From: Pedobacter sp. L105
Lineage (GTDB): Bacteria; Bacteroidota; Bacteroidia; Sphingobacteriales; Sphingobacteriaceae
Direction of reading: 5' to 3'
DNA length: 64,000 nucleotides
Assembly (NCBI RefSeq): GCF_009765875.1
Contig: NZ_LMUP01000004.1
Location: 124,001 to 188,000, forward strand
The position numbers were made by a program, and so were the translations under genes. Under the pieces are notes generated by a model that saw nothing but the letters and a program-made list of their open reading frames with translations, had not been told where the DNA came from and ran no database searches. Below are positions 53,922-63,546 of the stretch, in pieces. Position 1 is the first letter of the stretch. Each line of letters opens with the position of its first letter.

Positions 53922-56900
53922 ATGGACAGCAATTATGAACTCTTAATTTCAAAAATTAATGAATTCACCCGCAAGTTTTATCTCAATAAACTGCTGCGGG
54001 GCACCATTTATACGCTTATCTTACTGTTAAGCCTTTATCTTTTGCTATTTGTCCTGATCTATGAACTACGCCCCGTTCCTTTGATCAAAACTATCCTTTT
54101 CTTTTCTTACCTGCTTGTTCTTTGTGCTGCCGTGGTAGTGAGTATCATCCGCCCTGCGCTGGCCTATTTCAGGTTAAGAAAAAATCTAAGTCTGGAAGAA
54201 TCAGCCTTGCTGATTGGAAACCACTTCCAGCACATCAGCGATAAATTGCTGAACACCCTGCAGCTGAAACAGCTGTCCGACCTTTCTCCAACTAATAACC
54301 AGCTGATTCTGGCTGGAATAGAACAAAAAATTACAGATTTAAAACCTATACCTTTTAGCAGGGCCGTTAACCTGGAGGAGAATAAAAAATATATTAAATA
54401 TTTGCTGGTCCCTATTGCCCTGATTATAACAATTGCCCTCATTGCCCCCGTGATGTTAAGGGAAGGAACCAAAAGTTTTGTACAGTATGATAAAGAGATC
54501 CTACCTGTAGCCTCGTTTAATTTTAACCTGGGACATCAGCAAATGACCGTTAGTCAGGGAGACGACCTGTTGCTTAACCTTAAACTGGAAGGCGACCAGC
54601 TTCCTCAGGAGGTATATCTTCAGGAAGGACAAAATACCTTTAAACTGGAAAAAGACAATATCAGCAAGTTCCATTTCCTGTTTAAAAACCTGCAAAAAAC
54701 TGAGACTTTTCATTTTAGTGCCGCTGGTTTCGCTTCTCGAACCTATCAAATCACGGTTAAACCCCGTCCTGCGGTAATTAATATGCAAGCGAGCCTGGTA
54801 TATCCTGCCTATCTAAAGAAAAAAAATGAAGTGATCCCTAATACAGGTGATTTGTTGTTGCCGGAAGGAACAACCGTAACATGGAACATCCATACAGAAA
54901 ACACAGAGAACCTTATTTTTAAACTCGGAGAGCGACCATTTACCTTAAAGACCACGAACAACATCGCCAGCTTCAGATCGCAGCTTAGAAAGAGCCAAAA
55001 TTACGAGGTTGTGCCTAAAAATAATTTTTCTGCCAACAAAGACTCTATCATCCATAAAATTGAAGTCATTGCAGATCTTCCCCCGGTGATCGAAGTGAAT
55101 GAAACAATAGATTCGATGAGCAGTAAGGCAAGATATTTCACCGGAAAGATTAGTGACGACCATGGCTTTAGTGCGTTAAGATTCATCTGCACTATAAAAG
55201 AAGGCGATTTGATAAAAAAACAGTTGGCCAGCGCTATTCCGATTAAAAGTTCACAGCAGGAGAATAATTTTTTTTATTTCTGGAACATTAAAAATCTGGA
55301 CATTAAAACAGGGCAATCTGTAGAATATTACCTGGAAGTAATAGATAACGATGCTATAAACGGCCCCAAAAAAACGCGTTCGGTTTTGAAAACATTTAGC
55401 CCCCCTTCCGGGCAGCAGCTGGCAAAACAATTGAATACAGAAAGCAATACCCTGAAATCGCAAATGAATGCTGCCATTAAAATGGCTGCACAGGTAGAAA
55501 AAGACAGCAAAAGATTAGGCCAAAGCCTGCCCGATAAGAAAGACCTCAGTTTTGAAGATAAAAAGGAAATCAGCCAGTTGCTGGACAAGCAGAAAAAACT
55601 GCAGGAAATGGTACAGGAAATTCAACAGGCAAAAAAGAAAAATACCAATGACCTGAATGAAAATACCCAGTTAAAGGCCGACCTGGCAGATAAACAGCAG
55701 AAAATAGATGATCTTTTCAATAATGTACTTGATGCCAAAACCAAAGCCTTGCTGGAGAAATTACAGCAACTGGTGGCGCAAAATAATAAAGACCAGGCGC
55801 AAAACGAGTTGTCTAAAATGAACATGGACAATAAATCTTTGAAGAATGAGCTGGACCGCATGCTGGAATTGTATAAACAGCTGGAATTCGAGCAGAACTT
55901 GCAGGATAAAATGAACCGCCTCAGTGCATTGTCTAAAACGCAGAAAGAACTGGGCGCAAAAACAAGTCAGCAAAAAACCAGCTTCAAAGACCTGCAGCAG
56001 GAACAGGAGAAATCCACCAGGGATTTCGAAACACTTAAAAAAGAGATGAAAGAGTTGAGTGATAAAAACCAGGCCCTGGACCATCCCAATTCTTTTCAGC
56101 CACGGGAGCAGGAAATGCAGCAGATTGCACAGCTGCAGCAGCAAAGCCTGGAAAACCTAAAACAGCAGCAGCAGCAAAAGGCAGCTGCAAAACAGCAGCA
56201 GGCAGCCGAACAAATGCAGCAGCTGGTAAAGAAAATGGAAGAAGAAAATGAGCAGTCATCAGCTATGGAAAGCAATCTCAACACAGAAGAACTGCGCCGT
56301 TTGTTGCAGAACATTTTACAGACTTCATTTGACCAGGAAAAAGTGATGCAGGAGCTGAAAAAGCTTTCCTCCAGTGACCCTGCATACGTGCAAAAGGTAC
56401 AACAGCAGCGCGAGATCAAAGACAATATGAAAACCATTGCCGACAGCCTTTCTTCGCTCAGCAAAAGGATTCCGCAAATACAAAGCCCTGTGCGTGATGA
56501 AATGCAACAGATTAATTTTAACCTGGATAAAAGCCTGGATAATCTTGCTGAAAGACATACCGCCGAAGCGAATAAAAACCAGCAATATACCATGACAGGT
56601 ATCAATAACCTTGCGTTGATGCTCAATGAAGCCTTAGAGCAACTGGAAAAAAATCAAAAAAATGCTAAACAGGGAGGAAAAGGTAAAGGCAAACCTTCTA
56701 TGCACCAGCTCCGGCAAATGCAGGAACAGCTGAATAAAAATATGCAGCAGGCAAAACAACAAATGCAGCAGAACGGCAATAAAGGAACTGTTCCCAAAGG
56801 CCGCATGAGTGAAGAGTTTGCAAAAATGGCCCAGCAACAGCAGCTCATCAGGGAAGCTTTACAGCAGTTCAACCGGGAAGAAAATAAAGACGGAAAAGGA

Positions 56901-57236
56901 AGTATGGGGAATTTAAACCAGCTGGTTAAGGACATGAAAAGCACAGAAACCGATCTGATCAATAAAAAACTGGAAGAAGAAACCATGAAACGCCAACAGG
57001 CCTTATCTGTCAAATTACTGGATGCAGATAAAGCCGAAAGAGAGCAGCAACAGGATAGTAAAAGGGAAAGTACGGCAGCTAGAGACCTTCCTCCTTCTTA
57101 CCCAAAAAAATTACAGGAGTTTAGAAATAAACAGCTTAGCGAAGACGATTTTTTACAAAAAACACCTCCTTCGTTAAATTACTATTACAAAAATAAAATA
57201 TCAGACTATTTTAAATTGTTAAATTCGCCCCGGTAA
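53922..57236 (+). CDS. DUF4175-family membrane protein with long coiled coil
   Basis: 1104 aa. Two transmembrane helices at about 24-48 and 55-80 and a third at about 150-172 form an N-terminal membrane unit; a beta-rich domain follows (about 190-500). Residues about 500-1040 are charged, with many Gln/Lys/Met runs (QQQQQK, MQQLVKKMEEEN) predicted as coiled coil. The C-terminus ends PPSLNYYYKNKISDYFKLLN. The architecture is that of DUF4175 proteins found beside ybeY and mnmG in Bacteroidota. Function unknown; a scaffolding role is guesswork. ybeY starts 4 bp after the stop. Confidence 0.8.
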   Translation: MDSNYELLISKINEFTRKFYLNKLLRGTIYTLILLLSLYLLLFVLIYELRPVPLIKTILFFSYLLVLCAAVVVSIIRPALAYFRLRKNLSLEESALLIGNHFQHISDKLLNTLQLKQLSDLSPTNNQLILAGIEQKITDLKPIPFSRAVNLEENKKYIKYLLVPIALIITIALIAPVMLREGTKSFVQYDKEILPVASFNFNLGHQQMTVSQGDDLLLNLKLEGDQLPQEVYLQEGQNTFKLEKDNISKFHFLFKNLQKTETFHFSAAGFASRTYQITVKPRPAVINMQASLVYPAYLKKKNEVIPNTGDLLLPEGTTVTWNIHTENTENLIFKLGERPFTLKTTNNIASFRSQLRKSQNYEVVPKNNFSANKDSIIHKIEVIADLPPVIEVNETIDSMSSKARYFTGKISDDHGFSALRFICTIKEGDLIKKQLASAIPIKSSQQENNFFYFWNIKNLDIKTGQSVEYYLEVIDNDAINGPKKTRSVLKTFSPPSGQQLAKQLNTESNTLKSQMNAAIKMAAQVEKDSKRLGQSLPDKKDLSFEDKKEISQLLDKQKKLQEMVQEIQQAKKKNTNDLNENTQLKADLADKQQKIDDLFNNVLDAKTKALLEKLQQLVAQNNKDQAQNELSKMNMDNKSLKNELDRMLELYKQLEFEQNLQDKMNRLSALSKTQKELGAKTSQQKTSFKDLQQEQEKSTRDFETLKKEMKELSDKNQALDHPNSFQPREQEMQQIAQLQQQSLENLKQQQQQKAAAKQQQAAEQMQQLVKKMEEENEQSSAMESNLNTEELRRLLQNILQTSFDQEKVMQELKKLSSSDPAYVQKVQQQREIKDNMKTIADSLSSLSKRIPQIQSPVRDEMQQINFNLDKSLDNLAERHTAEANKNQQYTMTGINNLALMLNEALEQLEKNQKNAKQGGKGKGKPSMHQLRQMQEQLNKNMQQAKQQMQQNGNKGTVPKGRMSEEFAKMAQQQQLIREALQQFNREENKDGKGSMGNLNQLVKDMKSTETDLINKKLEEETMKRQQALSVKLLDADKAEREQQQDSKRESTAARDLPPSYPKKLQEFRNKQLSEDDFLQKTPPSLNYYYKNKISDYFKLLNSPR

Positions 57237-57240
57237 ACAA

Positions 57241-57696
57241 ATGGTTATGGCTAAGGCAAACATAAATTTTTTTTCAGAGGAGGTCACCTATACACTTAAA
57301 AATAAGCTGAAGGTAAGAAACTGGATTAATGAGACCATTATCGCCGAAGGTTATCAATTGGAAGAGCTTAATTTCATTCTTTGTTCTGACGAGTATTTAC
57401 TGGCTATGAACAAGCAATACCTTAATCATGACACCTATACTGATGTAATTACATTTGATAACTCAGAACAGCTTAAAACGATTATGGGAGATATATTTAT
57501 CAGCATAGAGCGTATCCAGGAAAATGCACAGCAATTTAAGAGCACAGTACAGCATGAATTATGCCGTGTAATGGTACATGGAACCCTCCACCTGCTGGGT
57601 TATAAAGACAAAGGCAAGGCCGCGAAAACACTGATGACGCAAAAAGAAGATCAATATCTTGCCCTACTGACTACAGAAAAGCCGGTTATTTCATAG
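57241..57696 (+). CDS. ybeY: Endoribonuclease YbeY (rRNA maturation factor)
   Basis: 151 aa (ATG 57247 is an alternative start). MVHGTLHLLGYKDKG is the HxxxHLxGYxx metal motif. In E. coli the third ligand is His (GYDH); here that position is Asp (GYKD), a change that seems usual for Bacteroidota. Acts in 16S rRNA 3'-end processing and ribosome quality control. Coupled closely to the DUF4175 gene. About 200 bp follow before the ABC-F gene. Confidence 0.92.
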   Translation: MVMAKANINFFSEEVTYTLKNKLKVRNWINETIIAEGYQLEELNFILCSDEYLLAMNKQYLNHDTYTDVITFDNSEQLKTIMGDIFISIERIQENAQQFKSTVQHELCRVMVHGTLHLLGYKDKGKAAKTLMTQKEDQYLALLTTEKPVIS

Positions 57697-57849
57697 AAAA
57701 TTACATCAAAACCCTGATTACCAATATATTAAATACAATAAAAATCCATTTATAGTACCAATTTTCTTCATATCCTGTCAATCATAAGTAATTTATTACT
57801 TTATACCTACAGGCCTCAGTACATCAACACTATACCGGCAAATTATGTT

Positions 57850-57857
57850 TACTTTTG
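57850..57857 (+). promoter_or_regulatory. Probable -7 box of the ABC-F gene
   Basis: TACTTTTG fits TAnnTTTG, 39 bp before the likely TTG start. No -33 TTG at the normal spacing; moderate support. Confidence 0.45.
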
Positions 57858-57896
57858 CAGGTAATTTCTTATCTGATAATTCGTTAAAAAAATACT

Positions 57897-59765
57897 TTGA
57901 GCACATTAATTGCAGCAGAAAACTTAGGCCATGCCTACCATGATGAATGGTTATTTAAAAATTTAACTTTAGGCATCCAGACCGGACAGCGCGTAGCGCT
58001 TGTTGGGATCAACGGAGCCGGGAAAAGTACATTATTAAAATTATTAGCCGAACGGTTTAATCCTTTAGAGGGAAAAATTGTAAAGAATAAATTTGTAAAG
58101 ATTGGTTTTCTCGATCAGGAACCCTCCTTTCCTGATGGCTATTCTATCAGTGATTTTATTTTTTCGCTGGAAAATAAACAGCAGCAGCTGATCAAAGAAT
58201 ATGAGGAATTGATTGAAGATCCCAATCCTGATGAAAAAAAACTGAACCGGTTATACGAAGAGTTAAGCGAGCATAATGCCTGGGAATATGAACATGAGAT
58301 CAAAACGATCTTAAGCCGTATGGGTATAAATCATTTGCAGCAAAAAATTTCTACATTATCCGGTGGACAGAAAAAACGTTTGGCCCTGGCTAAATTACTG
58401 ATCGAAGATCCTGAAATCTATGTATTGGATGAGCCAACTAATCACCTGGATATTGATACCATTGAATGGCTGGAAAAATTATTGACCTCCGGAAATAAAA
58501 CAATTTTACTGGTAACGCACGATAGGTATTTCCTGGATAATGTATGTAATACTATCGTTGAACTGGATCGCGGAAAGATTTATAATTACAATGGTAACTA
58601 TGCTTATTTCCTGGAGAAAAAATCAGAACGAGAAGCTGCAGATGAAAGTACTTTTCATAAAAACAAAAATTTACTAAAGAAGGAATTGGAATGGATGCGC
58701 AGGATGCCCCAGGCCAGAGGAACTAAATCTCAGGCCCGAATCGATGCGTTCTATGATCTCGATAGTAAAACCAAACAGCGAACAGATAACAAAAATATCA
58801 CATTGAATGTAAAAATGGCCCGTCAGGGAAATAAGATCCTTGAATTGGATCATATCGGACAGGCATTTGATGATAAAAAAATCATTAATGATTTCAGTTA
58901 CACTTTTAAACGCTCTGACCGTATTGGCTTAGCTGGAAAAAATGGTACCGGAAAATCTACTTTACTCAATATCATTACAGGTTTTCTTGAACCAGAAAAA
59001 GGTAAAGTAAGTACGGGAGAAACCACACAATATGGTTATTACAAACAAGGCGGTTTAGCTTTTAATGAAAAAGACCGCGTAATCGATATTGTAACCGCCG
59101 ATGCTGAATATATTAAAATGGCAGATGGCCAAACGATTTCTGCTTCGCAGCTGCTAACGCTGTTCTTATTCCCTATCAAAAAACAACATGGAATGGTGGA
59201 AAAGTTAAGTGGAGGAGAGAAAAAACGTTTACACCTGATGAAAGTGTTGATGCAAAATCCAAACTTCCTTATCCTGGATGAGCCCACCAATGACTTGGAT
59301 ATTGATACGCTGAATGTTTTAGAAGAATTTCTGGAAAACTTTCCTGGTGTATTGATCTTAGTATCTCATGATAGGTATTTATTAGATAAAATGAGTGAGC
59401 AATTATTCATTATGGAAGGTAATGGAGAGGTAAATATTTACAATGGAAACTACTCAGAATACCGCATTAGCCTGGATACGCCAAAAGATAAAACTGAGTC
59501 TATATCGGTTAAAACGCAGTCTGCCCCTGCCCCGGCTAATAAACTAAGTTTTAAAGAACAAAAGGAACTAGAGGAAATGGAAACAAAGGTCGCAGAGAGT
59601 GAAAAAGAAATAGAAACGCTAACTGAATCCCTCCTATCCATAGATAGCGCCAATTATCAGGAAATTCAAAATGTAACAAAGGCCATTGAAACCTTGAATA
59701 ATGAAATGGAAAAAACAATGGAACGCTGGTTAGAATTGTCAGAAAAGCAAAGTAAAACGAATTAA
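57897..59765 (+). CDS. ABC-F family ATPase (Uup/EttA-like)
   Basis: 622 aa with two ATP-binding domains on one chain and no membrane domain, the ABC-F layout. Walker A GINGAGKSTLL (about 37-47) and GKNGTGKSTLL (about 345-355); signatures LSGGQKKRLALA and LSGGEKKRLHLM; Walker B YVLDEPTNHLDID and LILDEPTNDLDID. The linker between domains (about 235-315) is charged, and a C-terminal coiled coil (about 555-622) resembles Uup. Translation probably starts at TTG (57897), since STLIAAENLGHAYH precedes the first ATG by a wide margin. ABC-F proteins act on the ribosome. Uup is implicated in ribosome and DNA transactions; the exact role here is open. Confidence 0.93.
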   Translation: MSTLIAAENLGHAYHDEWLFKNLTLGIQTGQRVALVGINGAGKSTLLKLLAERFNPLEGKIVKNKFVKIGFLDQEPSFPDGYSISDFIFSLENKQQQLIKEYEELIEDPNPDEKKLNRLYEELSEHNAWEYEHEIKTILSRMGINHLQQKISTLSGGQKKRLALAKLLIEDPEIYVLDEPTNHLDIDTIEWLEKLLTSGNKTILLVTHDRYFLDNVCNTIVELDRGKIYNYNGNYAYFLEKKSEREAADESTFHKNKNLLKKELEWMRRMPQARGTKSQARIDAFYDLDSKTKQRTDNKNITLNVKMARQGNKILELDHIGQAFDDKKIINDFSYTFKRSDRIGLAGKNGTGKSTLLNIITGFLEPEKGKVSTGETTQYGYYKQGGLAFNEKDRVIDIVTADAEYIKMADGQTISASQLLTLFLFPIKKQHGMVEKLSGGEKKRLHLMKVLMQNPNFLILDEPTNDLDIDTLNVLEEFLENFPGVLILVSHDRYLLDKMSEQLFIMEGNGEVNIYNGNYSEYRISLDTPKDKTESISVKTQSAPAPANKLSFKEQKELEEMETKVAESEKEIETLTESLLSIDSANYQEIQNVTKAIETLNNEMEKTMERWLELSEKQSKTN

Positions 59766-59827
59766 TTTAAGCCCTTCTGAGCGCAGGAGCGCAACAGACA
59801 AGGGCGCAAAGCCATAACAAAAACAAA

Positions 59828-59843
59828 CGTTCCACGTGAAACA
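59828..59843. promoter_or_regulatory. parS-like site 1
   Basis: CGTTCCACGTGAAACA matches the consensus ParB-binding parS site TGTTCCACGTGAAACA at 15 of 16 positions. Located in the gap between the ABC-F gene and mnmG. Confidence 0.7.
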
Positions 59844-59874
59844 ACAGGCCGTGCCAGACAGGAATTAAACACGC

Positions 59875-59890
59875 TGTTTCACGTGGAACA
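59875..59890. promoter_or_regulatory. parS-like site 2
   Basis: TGTTTCACGTGGAACA is the exact reverse complement of the parS consensus TGTTCCACGTGAAACA. It starts 47 bp after the start of site 1, in inverted orientation, and ends 15 bp before the mnmG ATG. The pair can also be drawn as a 13-14-bp stem in RNA. Confidence 0.8.
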
Positions 59891-59905
59891 TAAAGAAAAA
59901 ACGAG

Positions 59906-61768
59906 ATGTTTAAAGAATATGATGTAATAGTTGTGGGTGCCGGACATGCCGGTTGTGAAGCCGCCGCAGCCGCAGCTAATATGGGATCTTCTGTTTTATT
60001 GGTGACCATGAACATGGAAACTATCGCCCAAATGAGTTGCAATCCTGCGATGGGTGGAGTAGCAAAAGGTCAGATTGTAAGAGAAATTGATGCCATGGGA
60101 GGATACTCAGGGATAATCAGCGACAAGACAACCTTGCAGTTTAGAATGCTGAATTTATCCAAAGGTCCTGCCATGTGGAGTCCCCGTGCACAGATCGACA
60201 GAAAGCGTTTTGCAGAAGAATGGAGACTCGCTTTAGAGCGTACAGATAACATCGATTTCTGGCAGGACATGGTAAGTTCTCTGATCATTGAAGACAATAA
60301 AGCAGTTGGCGTTAGAACTTCAATAGGCTCAGAGATTCGTTCGAAAAGTGTAGTATTGACGAACGGTACATTTCTAAATGGCCTACTTCATATTGGAGAA
60401 AAAACATTTGGTGGAGGCAGATCAGCAGAAAAAGCGGCCACTGGAATTACAGAACAATTGGTACAATTAGGCTTCGAATCTGGAAGAATGAAAACGGGTA
60501 CTCCCCCACGCGTGGATGGAAGATCGTTAAATTATAGTCTGATGGAAGAGCAATGGGGAGACGAAAACCCAGGAAGATTTTCCTATACGGATATAGACAG
60601 ACCAACTGATAAAAGGTGCTGCTGGATTACTTATACCAATAGTAATGTACACGAAACATTAAAAGAAGGCTTTGACAGATCTCCAATGTTTACCGGTAGA
60701 ATTAAAGGATTGGGCCCAAGATATTGTCCATCTATTGAAGATAAAATTAACCGCTTTGCAGAAAGAGACAGACACCAGATCTTTGTAGAACCAGAAGGAT
60801 TCCATACCTGCGAAATTTATGTCAACGGATTTTCTACTTCTCTACCTGAAGATGTGCAGTACAAAGCACTGATACAAATTCCAGGGTTTGAAAATGCCAA
60901 GATGTTCCGGCCAGGATATGCGGTAGAATATGATTTCTTTCCGCCTACCCAATTAGGTTTAACACTGGAGACCAAACTAATTGATAATCTGTACTTTGCA
61001 GGCCAAATTAACGGCACCACGGGATACGAAGAGGCTGCCTGTCAGGGTTTTATCGCCGGAATTAACGCCCATTTGAAAATTAATCAGAAAGCAGAACTGA
61101 TTATGAAAAGATCAGAGTCTTATATAGGCGTATTGATTGATGACCTGGTAACTAAAGGTACCGAAGAGCCTTACCGTATGTTTACCTCCAGGGCAGAACA
61201 CAGATTGTTGCTTCGTCAGGATAATGCGGATATCAGACTCTCCCCTATTGGACACGCTTTAGGCTTGATTAGTGATGAACGATTAGAAAAGGTAAATCAT
61301 AAAATTGCCAATTCTGACAACATTGTAGCCTTTACAAGAAAACAAGGAATTGATATGACCGAAGCCAATGAAATGCTGGAAAATTTAAATTCCAGTGCCT
61401 TGACACAAAATGTTAAAATATTTAGTGTGTTAAGCAGGCCTCAGGTCAATATAGACGATATCAGAAAAGTGAGCGTTAGTTTCAATGAGCATCTTTCTAA
61501 GTTTGATCAGGATACCATAGAGCAGGCAGAAATCAAAATAAAATATGAAAGTTACTTTTTGAAGGAACAGGAAATTGTAAATAAGATGCAAAAGATGGAA
61601 GATAAAGACATCAACCCGGATTTTGATTATTCACAGCTAATTTCTCTTTCTAAAGAAGCACGTGAAAAGTTATTGAAGATAAAACCAAGAACATTAGGAC
61701 AAGCATCAAGAATTTCGGGAGTTTCCCCTTCTGATATTTCAGTTTTAATGGTCCATATAGGAAGATAA
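59906..61768 (+). CDS. mnmG: tRNA uridine-5-carboxymethylaminomethyl modification enzyme MnmG
   Basis: 620 aa FAD protein, acting with MnmE on the wobble uridine of several tRNAs. [20 protein letters not shown] is the FAD Rossmann loop; [20 protein letters not shown] and [15 protein letters not shown] (GidA signature 1 and its surroundings) are diagnostic; [17 protein letters not shown] is signature 2. The C-terminal helical domain (about 550-620) ends [17 protein letters not shown]. The ATG lies 15 bp after the second parS-like site. mnmG is near oriC in many bacteria. Confidence 0.97.
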   Translation: MFKEYDVIVVGAGHAGCEAAAAAANMGSSVLLVTMNMETIAQMSCNPAMGGVAKGQIVREIDAMGGYSGIISDKTTLQFRMLNLSKGPAMWSPRAQIDRKRFAEEWRLALERTDNIDFWQDMVSSLIIEDNKAVGVRTSIGSEIRSKSVVLTNGTFLNGLLHIGEKTFGGGRSAEKAATGITEQLVQLGFESGRMKTGTPPRVDGRSLNYSLMEEQWGDENPGRFSYTDIDRPTDKRCCWITYTNSNVHETLKEGFDRSPMFTGRIKGLGPRYCPSIEDKINRFAERDRHQIFVEPEGFHTCEIYVNGFSTSLPEDVQYKALIQIPGFENAKMFRPGYAVEYDFFPPTQLGLTLETKLIDNLYFAGQINGTTGYEEAACQGFIAGINAHLKINQKAELIMKRSESYIGVLIDDLVTKGTEEPYRMFTSRAEHRLLLRQDNADIRLSPIGHALGLISDERLEKVNHKIANSDNIVAFTRKQGIDMTEANEMLENLNSSALTQNVKIFSVLSRPQVNIDDIRKVSVSFNEHLSKFDQDTIEQAEIKIKYESYFLKEQEIVNKMQKMEDKDINPDFDYSQLISLSKEAREKLLKIKPRTLGQASRISGVSPSDISVLMVHIGR

Positions 61769-61811
61769 CCGTTAACCCATTGATTTACAGAAAATTAATA
61801 TAGAAATAAAG

Positions 61812-61862
61812 AGATTTAAAAGTGACTTCATTTAAAGCGATATAAGCCACTTTTAAATTTTC
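61812..61862 (+). terminator. Probable terminator of mnmG
   Basis: ATTTAAAAGTG and CACTTTTAAAT form an 11-bp stem around a roughly 26-nt region, with TTTTC following. The long loop makes it a weaker candidate. Confidence 0.55.
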
Positions 61863-61911
61863 TTAGACATATTATATAAAAACATCTTGCAGTTCATTAT
61901 ATCGCATATAA

Positions 61912-63546
61912 ATGGCCAGAAACAACTTATTTAGCTTAATACAAAAATTATCTATTGCATTTTCAATTATCTTGCTATTTGCTGGCTGTGCAAGTATAGG
62001 ACCCGGTCCTAAAGGCGGACCAAAAGATAAAACACCGCCAAAAGTATTAAATATCACTCCCCCAGATTTATCAAGAAATTTTAAGGCTAAAAAAGTTGAC
62101 ATTACTTTCGATGAATATTTTAAACTGGTTGATCAGGCGAAGCAGTTTTCCATATCGCCAGACCTGGCAAGAATGCCTACGCTTAAAGTAAAAAAGAAAA
62201 TCCTGGAAATCACCATCGCAGATTCACTGGAAAAAAATACAACCTACACCCTGAACTTTGGTAAAGCCATTGTAGATATTAACGAAGGTAATATCCTTAA
62301 AAATTTCAGTTATGTATTTTCCACTGGTAATGATCTGGATTCATTAAGTTTATCCGGAACGATCAGAGATGCCTGGACAGGAAAACCTGTATTGGATGCA
62401 GTGGCCATGATCCTCCCCTTGTCAAGAGATAGTTTATTTGGAAAAAAGAGAGCGTCTATTTATGCCGTAACAGACAGCAGTGGAAATTATAAGATCAATA
62501 ACCTGCGTGCCAATACCTATAAAGTATATGTGCTCAAAGACGGAAACAGTGATAAGATCTACGAACAAAGCTCTGACGAAGTTGGTTTTATAAACGAGCC
62601 TCTGGTCTTAAAAGGAAACGTACAGCACATGGATATGGTACTGTTTAAGGAAAACGCGACTGTATTTAAAGTTATCGACAGGAAGTTAAATACTGATGGA
62701 AGCATCTCCTTATCCCTGAATCAGAAACTGAAAAAACCTGGAATTACGATTCTGGACCCGGCAAAACTGGATGCTGATAAACTAGTTAAATTTACAAAAG
62801 CCGGGGATTCAGCAAAAGTATGGTTAACAGACTTTGGATTTGACTCTGTTAAAGTAAGTGTAACTAACGACGGAAAACTATTACAGACTGTTAAATTAAC
62901 CCGTGGAAAAAAAGATGAATACAAACGTACTGTGGTTCCTACGGATAATATCGAAGGCAATTTGCTCAATCCGCATAAAACGCTTCAATTTACTTTTGGT
63001 ATCCCTATACAAGCCGTAGATCCAACTAAAATCATCTTACTGGAGGATTCTGTACCGCAGACTGATTTCGTTGTTAAAAGGGACAGTATAGACTTTCTGA
63101 CCTATAATTTCAGCTATAAATGGAAGGCCAACAGCGCCTACGACATTACCTTTAAACCAGGTGCATTTACAGCTATTTTCAAAACGGAAAGTAAAGAGAT
63201 TAAGAAAAAATTTGAAATGGCAAAAGGTGACGATTACGGAACCCTGATCACCAAGATTGTTGTGCCCGAACCAAACAAACAATATTTGCTGGAAGTGTTT
63301 AACGAGGCCAAAAAAGTGGTCAATAATATTACCGTATCACGGGATACTACAGTTACTTTTGCCAATTACAGGTCAGGGAAATATTTTATCCGTATCATTT
63401 ACGACACCAATAAAAATGGCCAGTGGGACACGGGAAATGTAAAACTGGGTGTACAACCTGAAAAGGTATGGAATGAACCAAAGGAACTTTCCATACGTGC
63501 AAACTGGGACAGGAATGAGACCCTTACCCTGCCAAAAGAAAACTAA
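61912..63546 (+). CDS. Ig-like domain lipoprotein
   Basis: 544 aa. Signal and lipobox LLFAGCASIG (Cys about 25) followed by GPGPKGGPKDKTPPKVLN, typical of Bacteroidota Ig-like (Big_5) lipoproteins; FDEYFKLVDQAKQFSISPDL falls in the Ig-like module (about 40-140). A carboxypeptidase-regulatory-like beta-sandwich follows (about 145-235: SLSGTIRDAWTGKPV). The C-terminal half is beta-rich without a recognised family. Likely exposed at the periplasm or surface. The stop codon abuts the stop of the convergent carbonic anhydrase gene with no gap. Confidence 0.8.
   Translation: MARNNLFSLIQKLSIAFSIILLFAGCASIGPGPKGGPKDKTPPKVLNITPPDLSRNFKAKKVDITFDEYFKLVDQAKQFSISPDLARMPTLKVKKKILEITIADSLEKNTTYTLNFGKAIVDINEGNILKNFSYVFSTGNDLDSLSLSGTIRDAWTGKPVLDAVAMILPLSRDSLFGKKRASIYAVTDSSGNYKINNLRANTYKVYVLKDGNSDKIYEQSSDEVGFINEPLVLKGNVQHMDMVLFKENATVFKVIDRKLNTDGSISLSLNQKLKKPGITILDPAKLDADKLVKFTKAGDSAKVWLTDFGFDSVKVSVTNDGKLLQTVKLTRGKKDEYKRTVVPTDNIEGNLLNPHKTLQFTFGIPIQAVDPTKIILLEDSVPQTDFVVKRDSIDFLTYNFSYKWKANSAYDITFKPGAFTAIFKTESKEIKKKFEMAKGDDYGTLITKIVVPEPNKQYLLEVFNEAKKVVNNITVSRDTTVTFANYRSGKYFIRIIYDTNKNGQWDTGNVKLGVQPEKVWNEPKELSIRANWDRNETLTLPKEN

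Noticed and set aside
56096..56626. Long open frame antisense to the DUF4175 gene (176 codons)
   Set aside because: It mirrors the low-complexity Gln/Lys-rich coil, which lacks stops on the opposite strand; its Cys/Ser-rich translation has no known domain.
59828..59890. The inverted pair as a simple terminator of the ABC-F gene
   Set aside because: There is no T-run after either arm and the match to parS is exact or near exact; a terminator reading explains less.
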